Source: Sphingomonas yabuuchiae (GTDB taxonomy: Bacteria; Pseudomonadota; Alphaproteobacteria; Sphingomonadales; Sphingomonadaceae). From it: 64,000 bases of DNA. Every line of letters begins with the position of its first letter. The stretch's first letter is position 1. Positions 18,044-27,115 of the stretch are shown here, piece after piece. The notes below the pieces were generated by a model. That model saw nothing but the letters and a program-made list of their open reading frames with translations, did not search any database and was not told the DNA's origin. The position numbers and the translations under genes are program-made. The stretch lies in NCBI RefSeq assembly GCF_014199595.1, contig NZ_JACHNX010000005.1:184663-248662 (forward strand), given 5' to 3'.

Positions 18044-19153
18044 TTACGGCGCGACCACCACGCAAGGCTGGCCCGAGCGGCTGCACGCGGCTTGCGCGGC
18101 GGAGCGATTGGCATAGCCGCCTGCCTGAAGCCGGGTGACGCCGCCCGCCGTCACGAAATAGGGCTGCGCACCGCTAAGGCGACCCCGCACCCGCTGCCAG
18201 AGCGCGTCGGCATTGCCGCGATCGCGGAAGGCGCCGAGCTGGATACGCCATGGCCCGCTGGTCGCGCGAGCCGGGGTCGGCTTGGCGGGACGCGGCGCGG
18301 GCGGCGGTGCAACGGGCTTGCGCCGGTCGGTCAGGTCGGACGCCTCCTCGCGGACCGGCGGCGTGTGGCTTGCGGGCGTGCCGGGCGCCGGATAGCTCGC
18401 GCCATAGCCGGACGTCGCCGGGCGTGACGGCGTGACCGGCACCGGCTGTACCGTCGGGCGGGTCTGCGCAGCGGTACGGGCCGGAGTATCGGCCGCCTTG
18501 ACCGGAGTCGGTTCGGTGCCCACCGTCACCCGCTTCGGCCCGCTGGCGGCGGGGGTGGGCAAGGCGGCCAGGCGGGCGCGATATTGCTGGGCCAGCTCGA
18601 CGCCGTGCTGGCGGTCGGGCGGGGTGATATACTGGTCCATCTGCGCCAGCGTCTGCGACGCAGCTTGCAGCCCCGCCTGCGACGCCAGCGTCATTAGCGC
18701 ATAGGCGCGCGAATAGTCGCGCGGCACGCCATCGCCGTTGAACAGCATCGTGCCCAGCACCAGCTGCGCGCGCGGCTCGCCATGCGCGACGGACTTTTCC
18801 AGCCAGGGCGCGGCGTCGGCCTTCTTGCCCGACTGGAACAGCGCGAGGCCGTAATTGTCGGTGGCCTGGATATGGCCCTGAACGGCGGCCTTGCGGAACC
18901 AGCTTTCGGCAAGCGTGGGATCGAGCGGCACGCCACGACCCAGCTTATAGGCCTGGGCCAGGTTGAACTGCGCGTCGGCATCCCCCGCCACGGCGGGACC
19001 GCGCCATTCCTCGACCGCCTTGCGATAATCGCCCTGCGCCCAGGCATCGACCCCGGCCTTCACATCCGGCACCGCCAGCACAGGGGTGGCGACCAGAAAT
19101 GCGGCCAGAAGAGCGGCGGGCGCGACCATGCCGCCGATCGGGAATCTGCGCAT
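18044..19153 (-). CDS. Exported Sel1-repeat / SPOR-domain protein
   Basis: A 369-residue protein with a signal peptide (about 1-27, ending TPVLA), then Sel1-like/TPR repeats (about 30-200; for example DADAQFNLAQAYKLGRGVPLDPTLAESWFRKAA), a long Pro/Thr/Ala linker (about 205-295) and a C-terminal SPOR domain (about 297-369, beginning GPWRIQLGAFRDRGNADALW). SPOR domains bind denuded septal peptidoglycan, so a cell-division or cell-wall site is expected. The Sel1 repeats suggest a protein-binding scaffold. It is divergent from a second SPOR protein with a similar plan. Confidence 0.88.
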   Translation of the reverse strand: MRRFPIGGMVAPAALLAAFLVATPVLAVPDVKAGVDAWAQGDYRKAVEEWRGPAVAGDADAQFNLAQAYKLGRGVPLDPTLAESWFRKAAVQGHIQATDNYGLALFQSGKKADAAPWLEKSVAHGEPRAQLVLGTMLFNGDGVPRDYSRAYALMTLASQAGLQAASQTLAQMDQYITPPDRQHGVELAQQYRARLAALPTPAASGPKRVTVGTEPTPVKAADTPARTAAQTRPTVQPVPVTPSRPATSGYGASYPAPGTPASHTPPVREEASDLTDRRKPVAPPPAPRPAKPTPARATSGPWRIQLGAFRDRGNADALWQRVRGRLSGAQPYFVTAGGVTRLQAGGYANRSAAQAACSRSGQPCVVVAP

Positions 19154-19331
19154 TATCCTTCGTCCTTCCGCCCTTGTTGCAAGCCATCCATGCCGCGCTG
19201 CCGGGCAAGGGTAAAGCGTTCAATGAAGGGGTTAACCGTTCCTTATAGGCTGGGGGGCTAGCGTGGCGGCCGATCGGGGAAACGGGTCATGCGCCGGGCG
19301 TATCGACCGCCTTCCCCCTGGGCTGAACCGG

Positions 19332-20669
19332 ATGACCAAGATGACCACGTTCCGCACTCTCCTGTCCTGCAGCGTTGGCGTGTTGATTCTGGGGGGCTGC
19401 ACCGCGACCGGCCCGCGCACCGCGCGGCTGAACGCGCAGGCCAGCCCGGCACGGGCGAGCGCCGTGCTCGCCGACCAGACCCGCCGGGTGCTGGCGCAGC
19501 GCGATGGCGACGCCGCCGTGGCGCTGGCCGAGCGGCTGGTCGCGGCCGAACCAAAGGATGCGGGCTATCGTTCGCTTTTAGGGCAGAGCTATCTTCAGGC
19601 CGGGCGTTTCGCCTCGGCGCGGCAGGCCTTTACCGACGCGTTGCAGCTCGATCCGGCGGATGGCCGCGCCGCACTGAACCTGGCCCTGGCGATGATCGCG
19701 GGCGGCAATGGGGCGGGCGCAAAGGCATTGCTGGACCAGCATGCCGCCGCCATTCCGACCGCCGATCTGGGGCTGGCGCTGGCGCTGGCCGGAGCACCGG
19801 GCGAGGGTGTCCGCCTGCTGACGGCCGCCACGCGGGAGCCGGGGGCGAGCGTCAAGGCGCGGCAGAACCTCGCGCTGGCGCTGGCGCTGTCGGGACAGTG
19901 GGATATGGCGCGAATGGCGGCGTCGGCCGACATGGCTCCGGCGGATGTCGAGGTGCGGATGCGTGAATGGGCGGACTTCGCCAATGCCAGCCCGGCCGAC
20001 ATGGTTTCGTCCCTGCTGGGCGTGAAGCCGTCAATCGACACCGGCCAGCCGATCATGCTGGCGCTGAACGCCGCTCCCTCGGCAGCGGTGATGCAGGACA
20101 TGGTCCATGCGCTGCCCCAGCCGGTCGTCGCAGAGCCCACGCCTGACGCCGCTGAACCGGCGGCGGCGCGGACCGTCTTCGCCGCGCAGCAGGAGATCGT
20201 CCAGCCGCTGCCCATGACCCCCGAGCGCACCGCGCGGACTGCACCGTCGAGCCTGTTGCTGGCCCGGCGGGGTGACGAGCCGCAAGCCAGCATTCAACGT
20301 ATCGCGGCAGGCCCTGTCACCGCGCCCGCCCTGCTTCGCCGGGCCGAGGAACGGCGCGTCGTCACGCGGCGTCATGGCGACTGGAATGTCCAGATCGGTG
20401 CCTTCGGCAAGGCGGACGGCGCGCAAAGGGCGTGGGACCAACTCACTCGCCGTTTCGACGGCCTGTCGGGCTATGCCCCGCAAAGCGGCACGGTGCGCCT
20501 GTCGGGCGAGCAGCTTTACCGCCTTTCGGTCGGCGGGCTCAGCCGCGCCGATGCCGACTCACTCTGTCTTCGCTATCGCGCGGCGGGGGGCGCCTGCTTT
20601 GTCCGGCGTCAGGCCGACGACCATATGGCGCAATGGGCGCGGCCGGGGATCGGCATCGCCTCGCTCTGA
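19332..20669 (+). CDS. TPR / SPOR-domain lipoprotein
   Basis: A 445-residue protein with a lipoprotein signal (TTFRTLLSCSVGVLILGGCTA, lipobox LGGC), TPR repeats (about 50-230; DAGYRSLLGQSYLQAGRFASARQAFTDALQLDP) and a C-terminal SPOR domain (about 355-430, WNVQIGAFGKADGAQRAWDQL). The start at 19332 gives a short standard lipoprotein signal. An upstream GTG at 19263 with GGGGGG before it is an alternative that would add 23 residues. It probably sits on the inner leaflet of the outer membrane and docks to septal peptidoglycan. Confidence 0.85.
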   Translation: MTKMTTFRTLLSCSVGVLILGGCTATGPRTARLNAQASPARASAVLADQTRRVLAQRDGDAAVALAERLVAAEPKDAGYRSLLGQSYLQAGRFASARQAFTDALQLDPADGRAALNLALAMIAGGNGAGAKALLDQHAAAIPTADLGLALALAGAPGEGVRLLTAATREPGASVKARQNLALALALSGQWDMARMAASADMAPADVEVRMREWADFANASPADMVSSLLGVKPSIDTGQPIMLALNAAPSAAVMQDMVHALPQPVVAEPTPDAAEPAAARTVFAAQQEIVQPLPMTPERTARTAPSSLLLARRGDEPQASIQRIAAGPVTAPALLRRAEERRVVTRRHGDWNVQIGAFGKADGAQRAWDQLTRRFDGLSGYAPQSGTVRLSGEQLYRLSVGGLSRADADSLCLRYRAAGGACFVRRQADDHMAQWARPGIGIASL

Positions 20670-20670
20670 G

Positions 20671-20737
20671 CGTTTTTCAAAAACGTGGAGTGGCACCTTT
20701 TTTCCGGTGCCGCCGAAACTCGCGTTCAGCGAGTTTC
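20671..20737. terminator. Three hairpins between convergent genes
   Basis: Perfect palindromes follow in order: CGTTTTT-C-AAAAACG (20671-20685), GGCACC-TTTTTTCC-GGTGCC (20692-20711) and GAAACTCGC-GTTCA-GCGAGTTTC (20715-20737). They separate the SPOR lipoprotein gene from the converging flavoprotein gene and likely end both transcripts. Confidence 0.65.
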
Positions 20738-20741
20738 CAAA

Positions 20742-21929
20742 TCAAACCGCCTCGCCCGCCGCGCGGCCGCTCGCCCAGGCCCATTGGAAGTTGTACCCGC
20801 CCAGCCAGCCGGTGACGTCCACCGCCTCGCCTACGAAATGCAGCCCCGGCACCGCCTTGGCCTCCATCGTCCGTGACGACAGCCCGGCGGTGGAGACACC
20901 GCCGACCGTCACCTCCGCCTTGGCATAACCCTCGCTGCCATTGGGATGGAAGGTCCAGTCGGCGAGCCGTCCCTGTGCCGCCGCCAGCAGCTTGTCGGTG
21001 GCCGCGCCCAGTTCCGCGGGAAGCGCCAACCGCTCCGCCAGCGTCTCGGCCAGTCGGTCGGGCAGATGCTGGCCGAGTGCCCGGCGTACGCTGGTGCGTG
21101 GGGCGCTGCGCTTCAAGGCGACCAGCCAGTCGGGCGCGCAGTCGGGCAGGAAGTCGATGCCTATAGCCTCGCCATGCCGCCAATAGGACGACACTTGCAG
21201 GATCGCCGGGCCGGACAGGCCGCGATGGGTAAACAGCGCCGCCTCGCGGAAGCGGGTCTTGCCCGCGCGGGCGACGACCTCGGATGCGACACCCGAAAGC
21301 GAGCGGAACAGCGTCTCCTCGCCGCCCAGCGTCAGGGGGACGAGGGCAGGGCGCGGCTCGACCACCTTCAGCGCGAACTGGCGGGCCAGGTCATAGGCAT
21401 AGCCGGTCGCACCCATCTTCGGGATGCTCGGCCCCCCGGTCGCGACGATCAGGCGGGGGGCGGTGAAGGCCTGACTGCCGCGCGTCACGCGGAACTGCGT
21501 GCCGTCATGTGCGACCGCCTCGACCGGCTGGCCGAGCGCGATGTCGACCACGCCGCCGGACCGCGCCGCCCGGTCGCATTCGTCGAGCAGCATCGCCACG
21601 ATCTGCCGCGCCGATCCGTCGCAGAACAGCTGGCCCAGCGTCTTTTCATGCCAGGCGATGCCATGCGCCTCGACTAGGTCCAGAAAGTCGGTGGGCGTGT
21701 AGCGGCCCAGCGCGGACTTGGCGAAATGCGGGTTCGCCGACAGGAAGCGGTCGGGCACGGTCCCGATATTGGTGAAGTTGCACCGCCCGCCGCCCGAGAT
21801 CAGGATCTTCTTGCCCGGCGCGTCGGCATGGTCGACGACCAGCACCCGCCGCCCCCGCTGCCCGGCGGTGGCGGCAGCCATAAGCCCCGCCGCGCCCGCG
21901 CCGAGAATGATCGCGTCATAGTGTTGCAT
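20742..21929 (-). CDS. HI0933/YhiN-family flavoprotein (FAD-dependent oxidoreductase)
   Basis: A 395-residue protein with a dinucleotide-binding N-terminus (AIILGAGAAGLMAAATAGQRGRRVLVVD), the family motif PGKKILISGGGRCNFTN, an inserted beta domain (about 190-330) and the C-terminal FAD closure HFVGEAVDVTGWLGGYNFQWAWASG. Members bind FAD tightly; the substrate is unknown. Length and motifs are complete. It is convergent with the SPOR lipoprotein gene. Confidence 0.9.
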   Translation of the reverse strand: MQHYDAIILGAGAAGLMAAATAGQRGRRVLVVDHADAPGKKILISGGGRCNFTNIGTVPDRFLSANPHFAKSALGRYTPTDFLDLVEAHGIAWHEKTLGQLFCDGSARQIVAMLLDECDRAARSGGVVDIALGQPVEAVAHDGTQFRVTRGSQAFTAPRLIVATGGPSIPKMGATGYAYDLARQFALKVVEPRPALVPLTLGGEETLFRSLSGVASEVVARAGKTRFREAALFTHRGLSGPAILQVSSYWRHGEAIGIDFLPDCAPDWLVALKRSAPRTSVRRALGQHLPDRLAETLAERLALPAELGAATDKLLAAAQGRLADWTFHPNGSEGYAKAEVTVGGVSTAGLSSRTMEAKAVPGLHFVGEAVDVTGWLGGYNFQWAWASGRAAGEAV

Positions 21930-21995
21930 GGCGGGGGTTTAGGGGGATTTGGCGGGGGGCGATAGGGTGGGTGGTTACGCTTGCCGTCGATACTT

Positions 21996-22108
21996 GGCAC
22001 GCCCCTCCCGCAGGCGGGAGGGGATGGGGGAGGGCCGCGCCACGGGCGATGGTCTCGGTGAGACTCCTTTCCCTCCCCTCGGTTCCCTCCCGCCTGCGGG
22101 AGGGGATG
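21996..22108. repeat. Pair of CCTCCCG palindromes
   Basis: The palindromes CCCCTCCCGC-AG-GCGGGAGGGG (22002-22023 region) and CCCTCCCGCCTGCGGGAGGG (22084-22103) flank a GGGGGAGGG / CCTTTCCCTCCCC stretch. This is a dispersed repeat pair filling the 202-base gap between the Gre gene and the flavoprotein gene. Confidence 0.75.
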
Positions 22109-22131
22109 CAGAAACAGAAGGTCGGGGGGGA

Positions 22132-22587
22132 CTAGCCTACCTCCACCACCTCCACCGCATCCGCCTTACCGCCGAACGCCACCATTTCCCCCGCCATCGC
22201 CCCCATCAGCGCGCGCGCGAGCGGCGCGGCATAGGCGATGCGGTCGTGCGCGGGATCAGCCTCGTCATGGCCGACGATGGTCAGCGTTCTGGTCCGGCCG
22301 TTGAGCCGGATCGTCACCATGCTGCCGATCCCCACTTCATCCTCGGCGGGAGCGGGCGCCAGTTCCGCGGTGGCGGCGCGGGTATTCCAATAGCGTAGTT
22401 CGCGCTGGAGGCGGGTGCGTTCCTCGTCGTCGGTCGCGGCGGCGACGGCGGCCTCGACCTCCGTCACCTTGGCGCGGGTCAGCTCCAGCCCGCGCGGCGT
22501 GACCAGATTGGGGCCGGGCGGAATGGGCAGCTCGAATTTGGGTTCGAGATGTTCCTCATCGGATTCGCGGCGAAAGGCGACACTCAT
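22132..22587 (-). CDS. GreA/GreB-family transcription elongation factor
   Basis: A 151-residue Gre-like factor. A variable N-terminal stretch (1-30) is followed by the coiled-coil (about 31-75, GLELTRAKVTEVEAAVAAATDDEERTR) and the FKBP-like C-terminal domain (about 85-150, VGIGSMVTIRLNGRTRTLTIVG to ARALMGAMAGEMVAF). Gre factors enter the RNA polymerase channel and stimulate transcript cleavage in backtracked complexes. The acidic coil tip (TDDEE) needed for this is present. It is not the canonical greA by context and may be a GreB-like or specialised member. It is divergent from the DEAD-box gene. Confidence 0.85.
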   Translation of the reverse strand: MSVAFRRESDEEHLEPKFELPIPPGPNLVTPRGLELTRAKVTEVEAAVAAATDDEERTRLQRELRYWNTRAATAELAPAPAEDEVGIGSMVTIRLNGRTRTLTIVGHDEADPAHDRIAYAAPLARALMGAMAGEMVAFGGKADAVEVVEVG

Positions 22588-22731
22588 CGGGGATCAACGC
22601 GCAAGGTCATGGCACGGCTCCATGGCGGGCCGTTCGGTTCACCGCAAGCACGGCTTGAGTTTCTCTTCAATTGGTGTAAAGGGCCACGCTTTCACGGAAC
22701 GCAAACAATCACCCGTGCCGCATGGGTGTAT

Positions 22732-22768
22732 CCGCCAACCGAGAGGGATGGGTCCCTTGGTTCGGCGG
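22732..22768 (+). promoter_or_regulatory. Long hairpin in the helicase 5' leader
   Basis: Arms CCGCC-AACC-...GAGGGA and TCCCTT-GGTT-C-GGCGG pair over about 15 base pairs around a TGGG loop, 30 bases before the helicase start. A smaller ACCC/GGGT stem lies just upstream. This is consistent with RNA-structure control of a helicase gene. Confidence 0.5.
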
Positions 22769-22797
22769 TACGCGCTCCTTTTTCTGTTGGAGTCCCC

Positions 22798-24540
22798 ATG
22801 CCTTTTTCTGCCTTGCCGCCGGTATTGTCGGCTGCCCTTTCCGCGCGTGGCTATACCGCGCCGACCCCGGTCCAGGCCGCCGTCATCGAGGATGACGCCC
22901 AGGGCCGCGACCTGATCGTGTCTGCCCAGACCGGTTCGGGCAAGACCGTCGCCTTCGGCCTCGCCATGGCGAGCGAGCTGCTGAACGGCGGCGATCACCT
23001 GCCCCAGCCGGGCGCGCCGATGGCGCTGGTCATCGCGCCGACGCGCGAGCTGGCGCTGCAGGTCAGCCGCGAGCTGGAATGGCTCTATGCCGGAGCGCGT
23101 GCGCGCATCGCGACTTGCGTCGGCGGCATGGACGCCTCGCGCGAACGTCGCGCGCTCAGCCATGGCACCCACATCGTCGTCGGCACGCCGGGCCGCCTGC
23201 GTGACCATCTGGAGCGCGGCGCGCTCGACCTGTCGTCGCTGAAGTTCGTCGTCCTCGACGAAGCCGACGAGATGCTCGACATGGGCTTCCGCGAGGACCT
23301 GGAGCAGATCCTCGACGGCACGCCGTCCGAGCGCCGCACGCTCCTCTTCTCGGCGACCATGCCGCGCCCGATCGTGCAGCTCGCCAAGCGGTATCAGACC
23401 AATGCCAAGCGGATCGAGACGATCAGCGAGGACAAGGGCCATGCCGACATCGCCTATCAGGCGGTGACCGTGGCGCCTGCCGATATCGAGGCGGCGGTCG
23501 TCAACCTGCTGCGCCTGCACGAGGCCGAGGTCGCGATCCTGTTCTGCGCCACGCGCGACAATGTCCGCCATCTCCATTCCAGCCTGGTCGAACGTGGTTT
23601 CTCCGCGGTCGCGCTGTCGGGCGAGCATTCGCAGAACGAGCGCAACCATGCGCTCCAGGCGCTGCGTGACGGTCGCGCGCGCGTCTGCGTCGCGACCGAC
23701 GTGGCGGCACGCGGCATCGACCTTCCGGGCCTGACGCTCGTCATCCACGTCGAAATCCCGCGCGATGCCGAGGCGCTTCAGCATCGTTCGGGCCGCACCG
23801 GCCGCGCGGGTCGCAAGGGCACCGCGATCCTGATCGTCCCCTATCCGCGCCGTCGCCGGGTCGAGGGCATGCTGCGCGGTGCACGGATCGATGCCGAATG
23901 GCGCCGTGCGCCGACGCTCGAGGAAATCCGCGCACAGGATCGCGAGCGTCTGCTGGCGGCCCTTCTGGCGCCGGTCGAGGTGGACGAGGGCGATCGTGAG
24001 CTGGCCACCCGCCTGCTCGCCGAAAAGTCGCCCGAGGACATCGCCGCCGCGCTGGTCCGCGCGCACCGTGCGGCGCTGCCCCAGGCCGAGGAACTGGTCG
24101 AGGGTGATGCTCCGGCACCCCGCGAGCGTCGCGAAGGGTTCGATGACACCGCCTGGTTCCGCATGAGCGTCGGCCGCAGCCAGAATGCCGATCCGCGCTG
24201 GCTGCTGCCGCTGATCTGCCGTCGCGGGCACATCACCCGCAACGAGATCGGTGCGATCCGCATCCAGCCGAACGAGACGCTGTTCGAAATCCCGTCGGCG
24301 CTGGCGTCGCGCTTCATCGCCGCGCTGAAGCGGACCGAGGCGGATCATGCCGAGGACGATATCGCGATCGAGCAGGCCGATGGTCCCCCCGCCGGTGGTT
24401 CGGGCCATGGCGGTGCGCGTCGTGGTGGTCCGGGCGGCAACCGTCCGATGGGCGGCCGCCCCGCCGGTGGCCCCGGCGGCCCGCGCCGCTACTCGCCGCG
24501 TCCCACCCAGGGCGGCCCGCGCGGTCCGCGTCGCGGCTGA
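22798..24540 (+). CDS. DEAD-box RNA helicase with DbpA-type RNA-binding domain
   Basis: A 580-residue ATP-dependent RNA helicase. The order is Q-motif (PTPVQAAVI), motif I AQTGSGKT, Ia APTRELA, DEADEM, SAT, the second RecA domain with ATDVAARGIDLP and HRSGRTGRAGRKG, then a DbpA RNA-binding domain (about 455-530, WFRMSVGRSQNADPRWLLPL) and a Gly/Arg/Pro-rich RGG tail (about 540-580). DbpA-type domains bind a 23S rRNA hairpin, so ribosome assembly is the likely task; DeaD-like cold adaptation is also possible. The start at 22798 follows TTGGAG. A structured leader and a strong terminator frame the gene. Confidence 0.93.
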   Translation: MPFSALPPVLSAALSARGYTAPTPVQAAVIEDDAQGRDLIVSAQTGSGKTVAFGLAMASELLNGGDHLPQPGAPMALVIAPTRELALQVSRELEWLYAGARARIATCVGGMDASRERRALSHGTHIVVGTPGRLRDHLERGALDLSSLKFVVLDEADEMLDMGFREDLEQILDGTPSERRTLLFSATMPRPIVQLAKRYQTNAKRIETISEDKGHADIAYQAVTVAPADIEAAVVNLLRLHEAEVAILFCATRDNVRHLHSSLVERGFSAVALSGEHSQNERNHALQALRDGRARVCVATDVAARGIDLPGLTLVIHVEIPRDAEALQHRSGRTGRAGRKGTAILIVPYPRRRRVEGMLRGARIDAEWRRAPTLEEIRAQDRERLLAALLAPVEVDEGDRELATRLLAEKSPEDIAAALVRAHRAALPQAEELVEGDAPAPRERREGFDDTAWFRMSVGRSQNADPRWLLPLICRRGHITRNEIGAIRIQPNETLFEIPSALASRFIAALKRTEADHAEDDIAIEQADGPPAGGSGHGGARRGGPGGNRPMGGRPAGGPGGPRRYSPRPTQGGPRGPRRG

Positions 24541-24560
24541 ACTGGAAAACGGGTAAGCAA

Positions 24561-24597
24561 AAAGCCCTCCCCGAGACGTCTCGGGGAGGGCTTTTTT
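24561..24597 (+). terminator. Strong Rho-independent terminator of the helicase gene
   Basis: A 14-bp or longer perfect stem (AAGCCCTCCCCGAGA / TCTCGGGGAGGGCTT) with a 1-2 base loop is followed by TTTTATT, 21 bases after the stop. Confidence 0.9.
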
Positions 24598-24600
24598 ATT

Positions 24601-24714
24601 CCTCCCCAAGCTCGCTTGGGGGGGGCGTGGTGGTGGAGGGGCGTGACGGACCGGCCATGCCCCTCCACCCCTCGCTGATGCGAGCGGTCCCCCTCCCCAT
24701 CGGAGATGGGGAGG
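24601..24714. repeat. CCTCCCC repeat, left copy beside pyrC'
   Basis: Starts CCTCCCCAAGCTCGCTTGGGG and ends GCGGTCCCCCTCCCC followed by ATCGGAGATGGGGAGG; each end is itself palindromic. A related copy in the opposite orientation lies at 26978-27109, so the two bracket pyrB-pyrC'. Confidence 0.8.
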
Positions 24715-24719
24715 ATTTT

Positions 24720-25937
24720 TTAGTGGATCTCCCGTCCGGCCTTCCACAGCCGCAGCGCGCGGCCCTGGACCGGGAAGCCGTCGAACGGCGTATTCCCCGC
24801 CGAGGCGAAGGCATCGCCCGACACCATCCAGGGCTTGTCGGCATCGAACAGCATCAGGTCGGCGGGCTTGCCCGGCTCCAGCGTGCCAGTGTCGAGACCC
24901 AGGACCTTCGATGGATTGAGGGCCAACAGTGCGAACAGCCGGGGCAGGGTGATCCGCTCGTCGCGGACCAGCATCAGCGCCAGCGGGAGGAGCGTCTCCG
25001 CCCCCGCCATGCCCGCCTCGGCATCGACGAAGGGCAGGCGCTTGGACTCGGGTCCGTGCGGGTCATGGCCCGATCCGATGACGTCGACCGTCCCGTCCGC
25101 GACCGCCGCGAGCGCTGCCTGCCGGTCGCTCTCGTCGCGCAAGGGCGGCGAGAGGCGGGCATAGGTGCGGAAATCAGTGACGGCGATGTCGGACAGGTGG
25201 AGATGCGCGGGCGTGATGCCGCACGTCACCTTGACCCCCCGCCGCTTGGCCGCGCGGATCAGGTCGAAGCCCGAAGCGGTCGTCACCTGGCGGATGTGCA
25301 GCTTCGCGCCCGTCTCTTCCGCCAGCATCAGGTCGCGCGCGATGGCGAGCGACTCGGCGATGGCGGGGGCCGATGGCAGGCCCAGGCGGCTGGCCGTCTC
25401 GCCCTCGGTCGCAACCGCATCGGCGGCCAGGCCGCCGTCTTCGGCATGGGAAATTACGGTCAGCCCCAGGTCGCCCGCATAAGCGAGCACCCGGTGCATC
25501 ACGCCCGTATCGGCGATCCAGCCCCGCCCGGTGCCGACTGCCTTTGCGCCAGCCGAGATGCACACGGCCATCTCGGCCAGATCGGTTCCCGCCAGCGAGC
25601 GGGTCGCCGCCGCGATGGGGTGAATCCACAAATCGGGGCGCCCGATCAGCGCGGCACGCTGCACCACACCGGGGTCGTCGAGGACGGGCGACTGGTCGGG
25701 CATCAGCCCGATGCGCACGATCCCACCCGCACGGCAGGCGGCACGGTCGACCTTGAACACGCCCAGATCGACGATGCCGGGGGCGAGCATCTTGCCGCCG
25801 CAGTCGATGACCGTCGCACCCTCCGGCACGTCGCCGGTGCCCGTAATGACGCCGTCCTCGACCAGCAGGGTCTGGCCCTTGATCTCACCGCCGACCGGGC
25901 AGATCAGCGTGGCGTTGGTAAAGGCGGTGACGCTCAT
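24720..25937 (-). CDS. pyrC: Dihydroorotase-like protein, non-catalytic (pyrC'/pyrX type)
   Basis: A 405-residue amidohydrolase-fold protein whose metal site is missing. The first metal motif D-x-H-x-H reads D57-LGVF, so both His are lost. The LHIxH motif reads LHIRQ (Gln217). The TDHAPH motif reads SGHDPH, so the catalytic Asp is Gly290. Other family parts ([35 protein letters not shown]) are intact. Inactive copies next to pyrB are known partners that stabilise or activate aspartate transcarbamoylase in Pseudomonas, and that is the likely job here. It overlaps pyrB by four bases. A true dihydroorotase should lie elsewhere. Confidence 0.88.
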   Translation of the reverse strand: MSVTAFTNATLICPVGGEIKGQTLLVEDGVITGTGDVPEGATVIDCGGKMLAPGIVDLGVFKVDRAACRAGGIVRIGLMPDQSPVLDDPGVVQRAALIGRPDLWIHPIAAATRSLAGTDLAEMAVCISAGAKAVGTGRGWIADTGVMHRVLAYAGDLGLTVISHAEDGGLAADAVATEGETASRLGLPSAPAIAESLAIARDLMLAEETGAKLHIRQVTTASGFDLIRAAKRRGVKVTCGITPAHLHLSDIAVTDFRTYARLSPPLRDESDRQAALAAVADGTVDVIGSGHDPHGPESKRLPFVDAEAGMAGAETLLPLALMLVRDERITLPRLFALLALNPSKVLGLDTGTLEPGKPADLMLFDADKPWMVSGDAFASAGNTPFDGFPVQGRALRLWKAGREIH

Positions 25938-26917
25938 GCCCAGCCCTCCAGCTTGCGGGCGCGGCGGGTCAGTACGTCAAGGCACGCCATGCGCACCGCG
26001 ACACCCATCGCCACCTGCTCGGTAATCGCCGATTGCGGACCGTCCGCCACCTCCGAGTCGATCTCTACGCCCCGGTTCATCGGGCCGGGGTGCATGACCA
26101 GCGCACCGGGCTTGGCGCGCTTCAGGCGCTCGGCGGTCAGGCCATAGCGCATCCGGTATTCGCGGGTAGAGGGGATGTATCCGCCCGCCATCCGCTCGTT
26201 CTGGACACGCAGCATCATGACGACATCGGCATCCTCGATCGCTTCGTCGAAATCGGTGAAGGGGGTGACGAACATCCGCTCGATCCCCTTGGGCATCAGC
26301 GTCGAGGGCGCGCAGACCCGCACTTCGGCGGCGAGCGCGGTCAGCGCGAGGATGTCCGAGCGCGCGACGCGGCTGTGCAGGATGTCGCCGCAGATGACGA
26401 CCTTCTGCCCCGCGACGCTGCCGCGGCGGCGGCGGATGGTCAGCATGTCGAGCAAGGCTTGCGTCGGATGCTCATGCCGTCCATCGCCCGCGTTCAGGAC
26501 GGGGCAGTCGACCTTGTCGGCGATCAGGCGCACCGCACCGCTCGCCATGTGGCGGATCACGATGACGTCGGCGCGCATCGCGTTCAGCGTCATCGCCGTG
26601 TCGATCAGCGTCTCGCCCTTCTTCACGCTCGACTGGGCGGCGTGCATGTTGACCACGTCCGCGCCGAGGCGCTTTCCGGCGATCTCGAAGGACAACAGCG
26701 TCCGGGTCGAGTTCTCGAAGAAAGCGTTGATCTGGGTCAGGCCCGCCAGCCGCGTGTCGGGCGTGTCGGTCGCGCCGCGATCGAGCCAATGTTCCGCCTC
26801 GTCGAGCAGGAACATGATCTCATGCGGTTGAAGGCCGTCGATTCCGGTCAGATGCCGGTGCGGGAAAACGGCGCCACCCTGAATGAGTGTGCCGGGGCGA
26901 TGATCCGAGGTCTGCAT
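25934..26917 (-). CDS. pyrB: Aspartate carbamoyltransferase catalytic subunit
   Basis: A 327-residue enzyme joining carbamoyl phosphate and aspartate in pyrimidine synthesis. Carbamoyl-phosphate loop [13 protein letters not shown], the SSVKKGETL 80s loop, HPTQALLDM, the LRVQNERM segment and [10 protein letters not shown] are all present. The start at 26917 (MQTSDHRPG) lies close to the family start; the upstream frame has no site and enters a repeat. It overlaps the pyrC' gene, so both are made together, probably as one complex. No pyrR or leader attenuator was seen. Confidence 0.94.
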   Translation of the reverse strand: MQTSDHRPGTLIQGGAVFPHRHLTGIDGLQPHEIMFLLDEAEHWLDRGATDTPDTRLAGLTQINAFFENSTRTLLSFEIAGKRLGADVVNMHAAQSSVKKGETLIDTAMTLNAMRADVIVIRHMASGAVRLIADKVDCPVLNAGDGRHEHPTQALLDMLTIRRRRGSVAGQKVVICGDILHSRVARSDILALTALAAEVRVCAPSTLMPKGIERMFVTPFTDFDEAIEDADVVMMLRVQNERMAGGYIPSTREYRMRYGLTAERLKRAKPGALVMHPGPMNRGVEIDSEVADGPQSAITEQVAMGVAVRMACLDVLTRRARKLEGWA

Positions 26918-26977
26918 TAAAGCCGCCGGGTAGCGAGCGGCGGCACGATGGGCAAGTGAATCCTCCCATTCCTCAAT

Positions 26978-27109
26978 CCTCCCCATCGTCAGATGGGGAG
27001 GGGGACCGCGCCCGCAGGGCGTGGTGGAGGGGCGGGGTGGAGAGGGTCAGGCTTTGCCCCTCCACCACCGCTACGCGGCGGTCCCCCTCCCCAAGCGAGC
27101 TTGGGGAGG
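26978..27109. repeat. CCTCCCC repeat, right copy beside pyrB
   Basis: Starts CCTCCCCATC-GTCA-GATGGGGAGG, then GGGACCGC, and ends CCCCAAGCGAGCTTGGGGAGG. It matches the reverse complement of the 24601-24714 copy at both ends. Confidence 0.8.
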
Positions 27110-27115
27110 ATTGGA

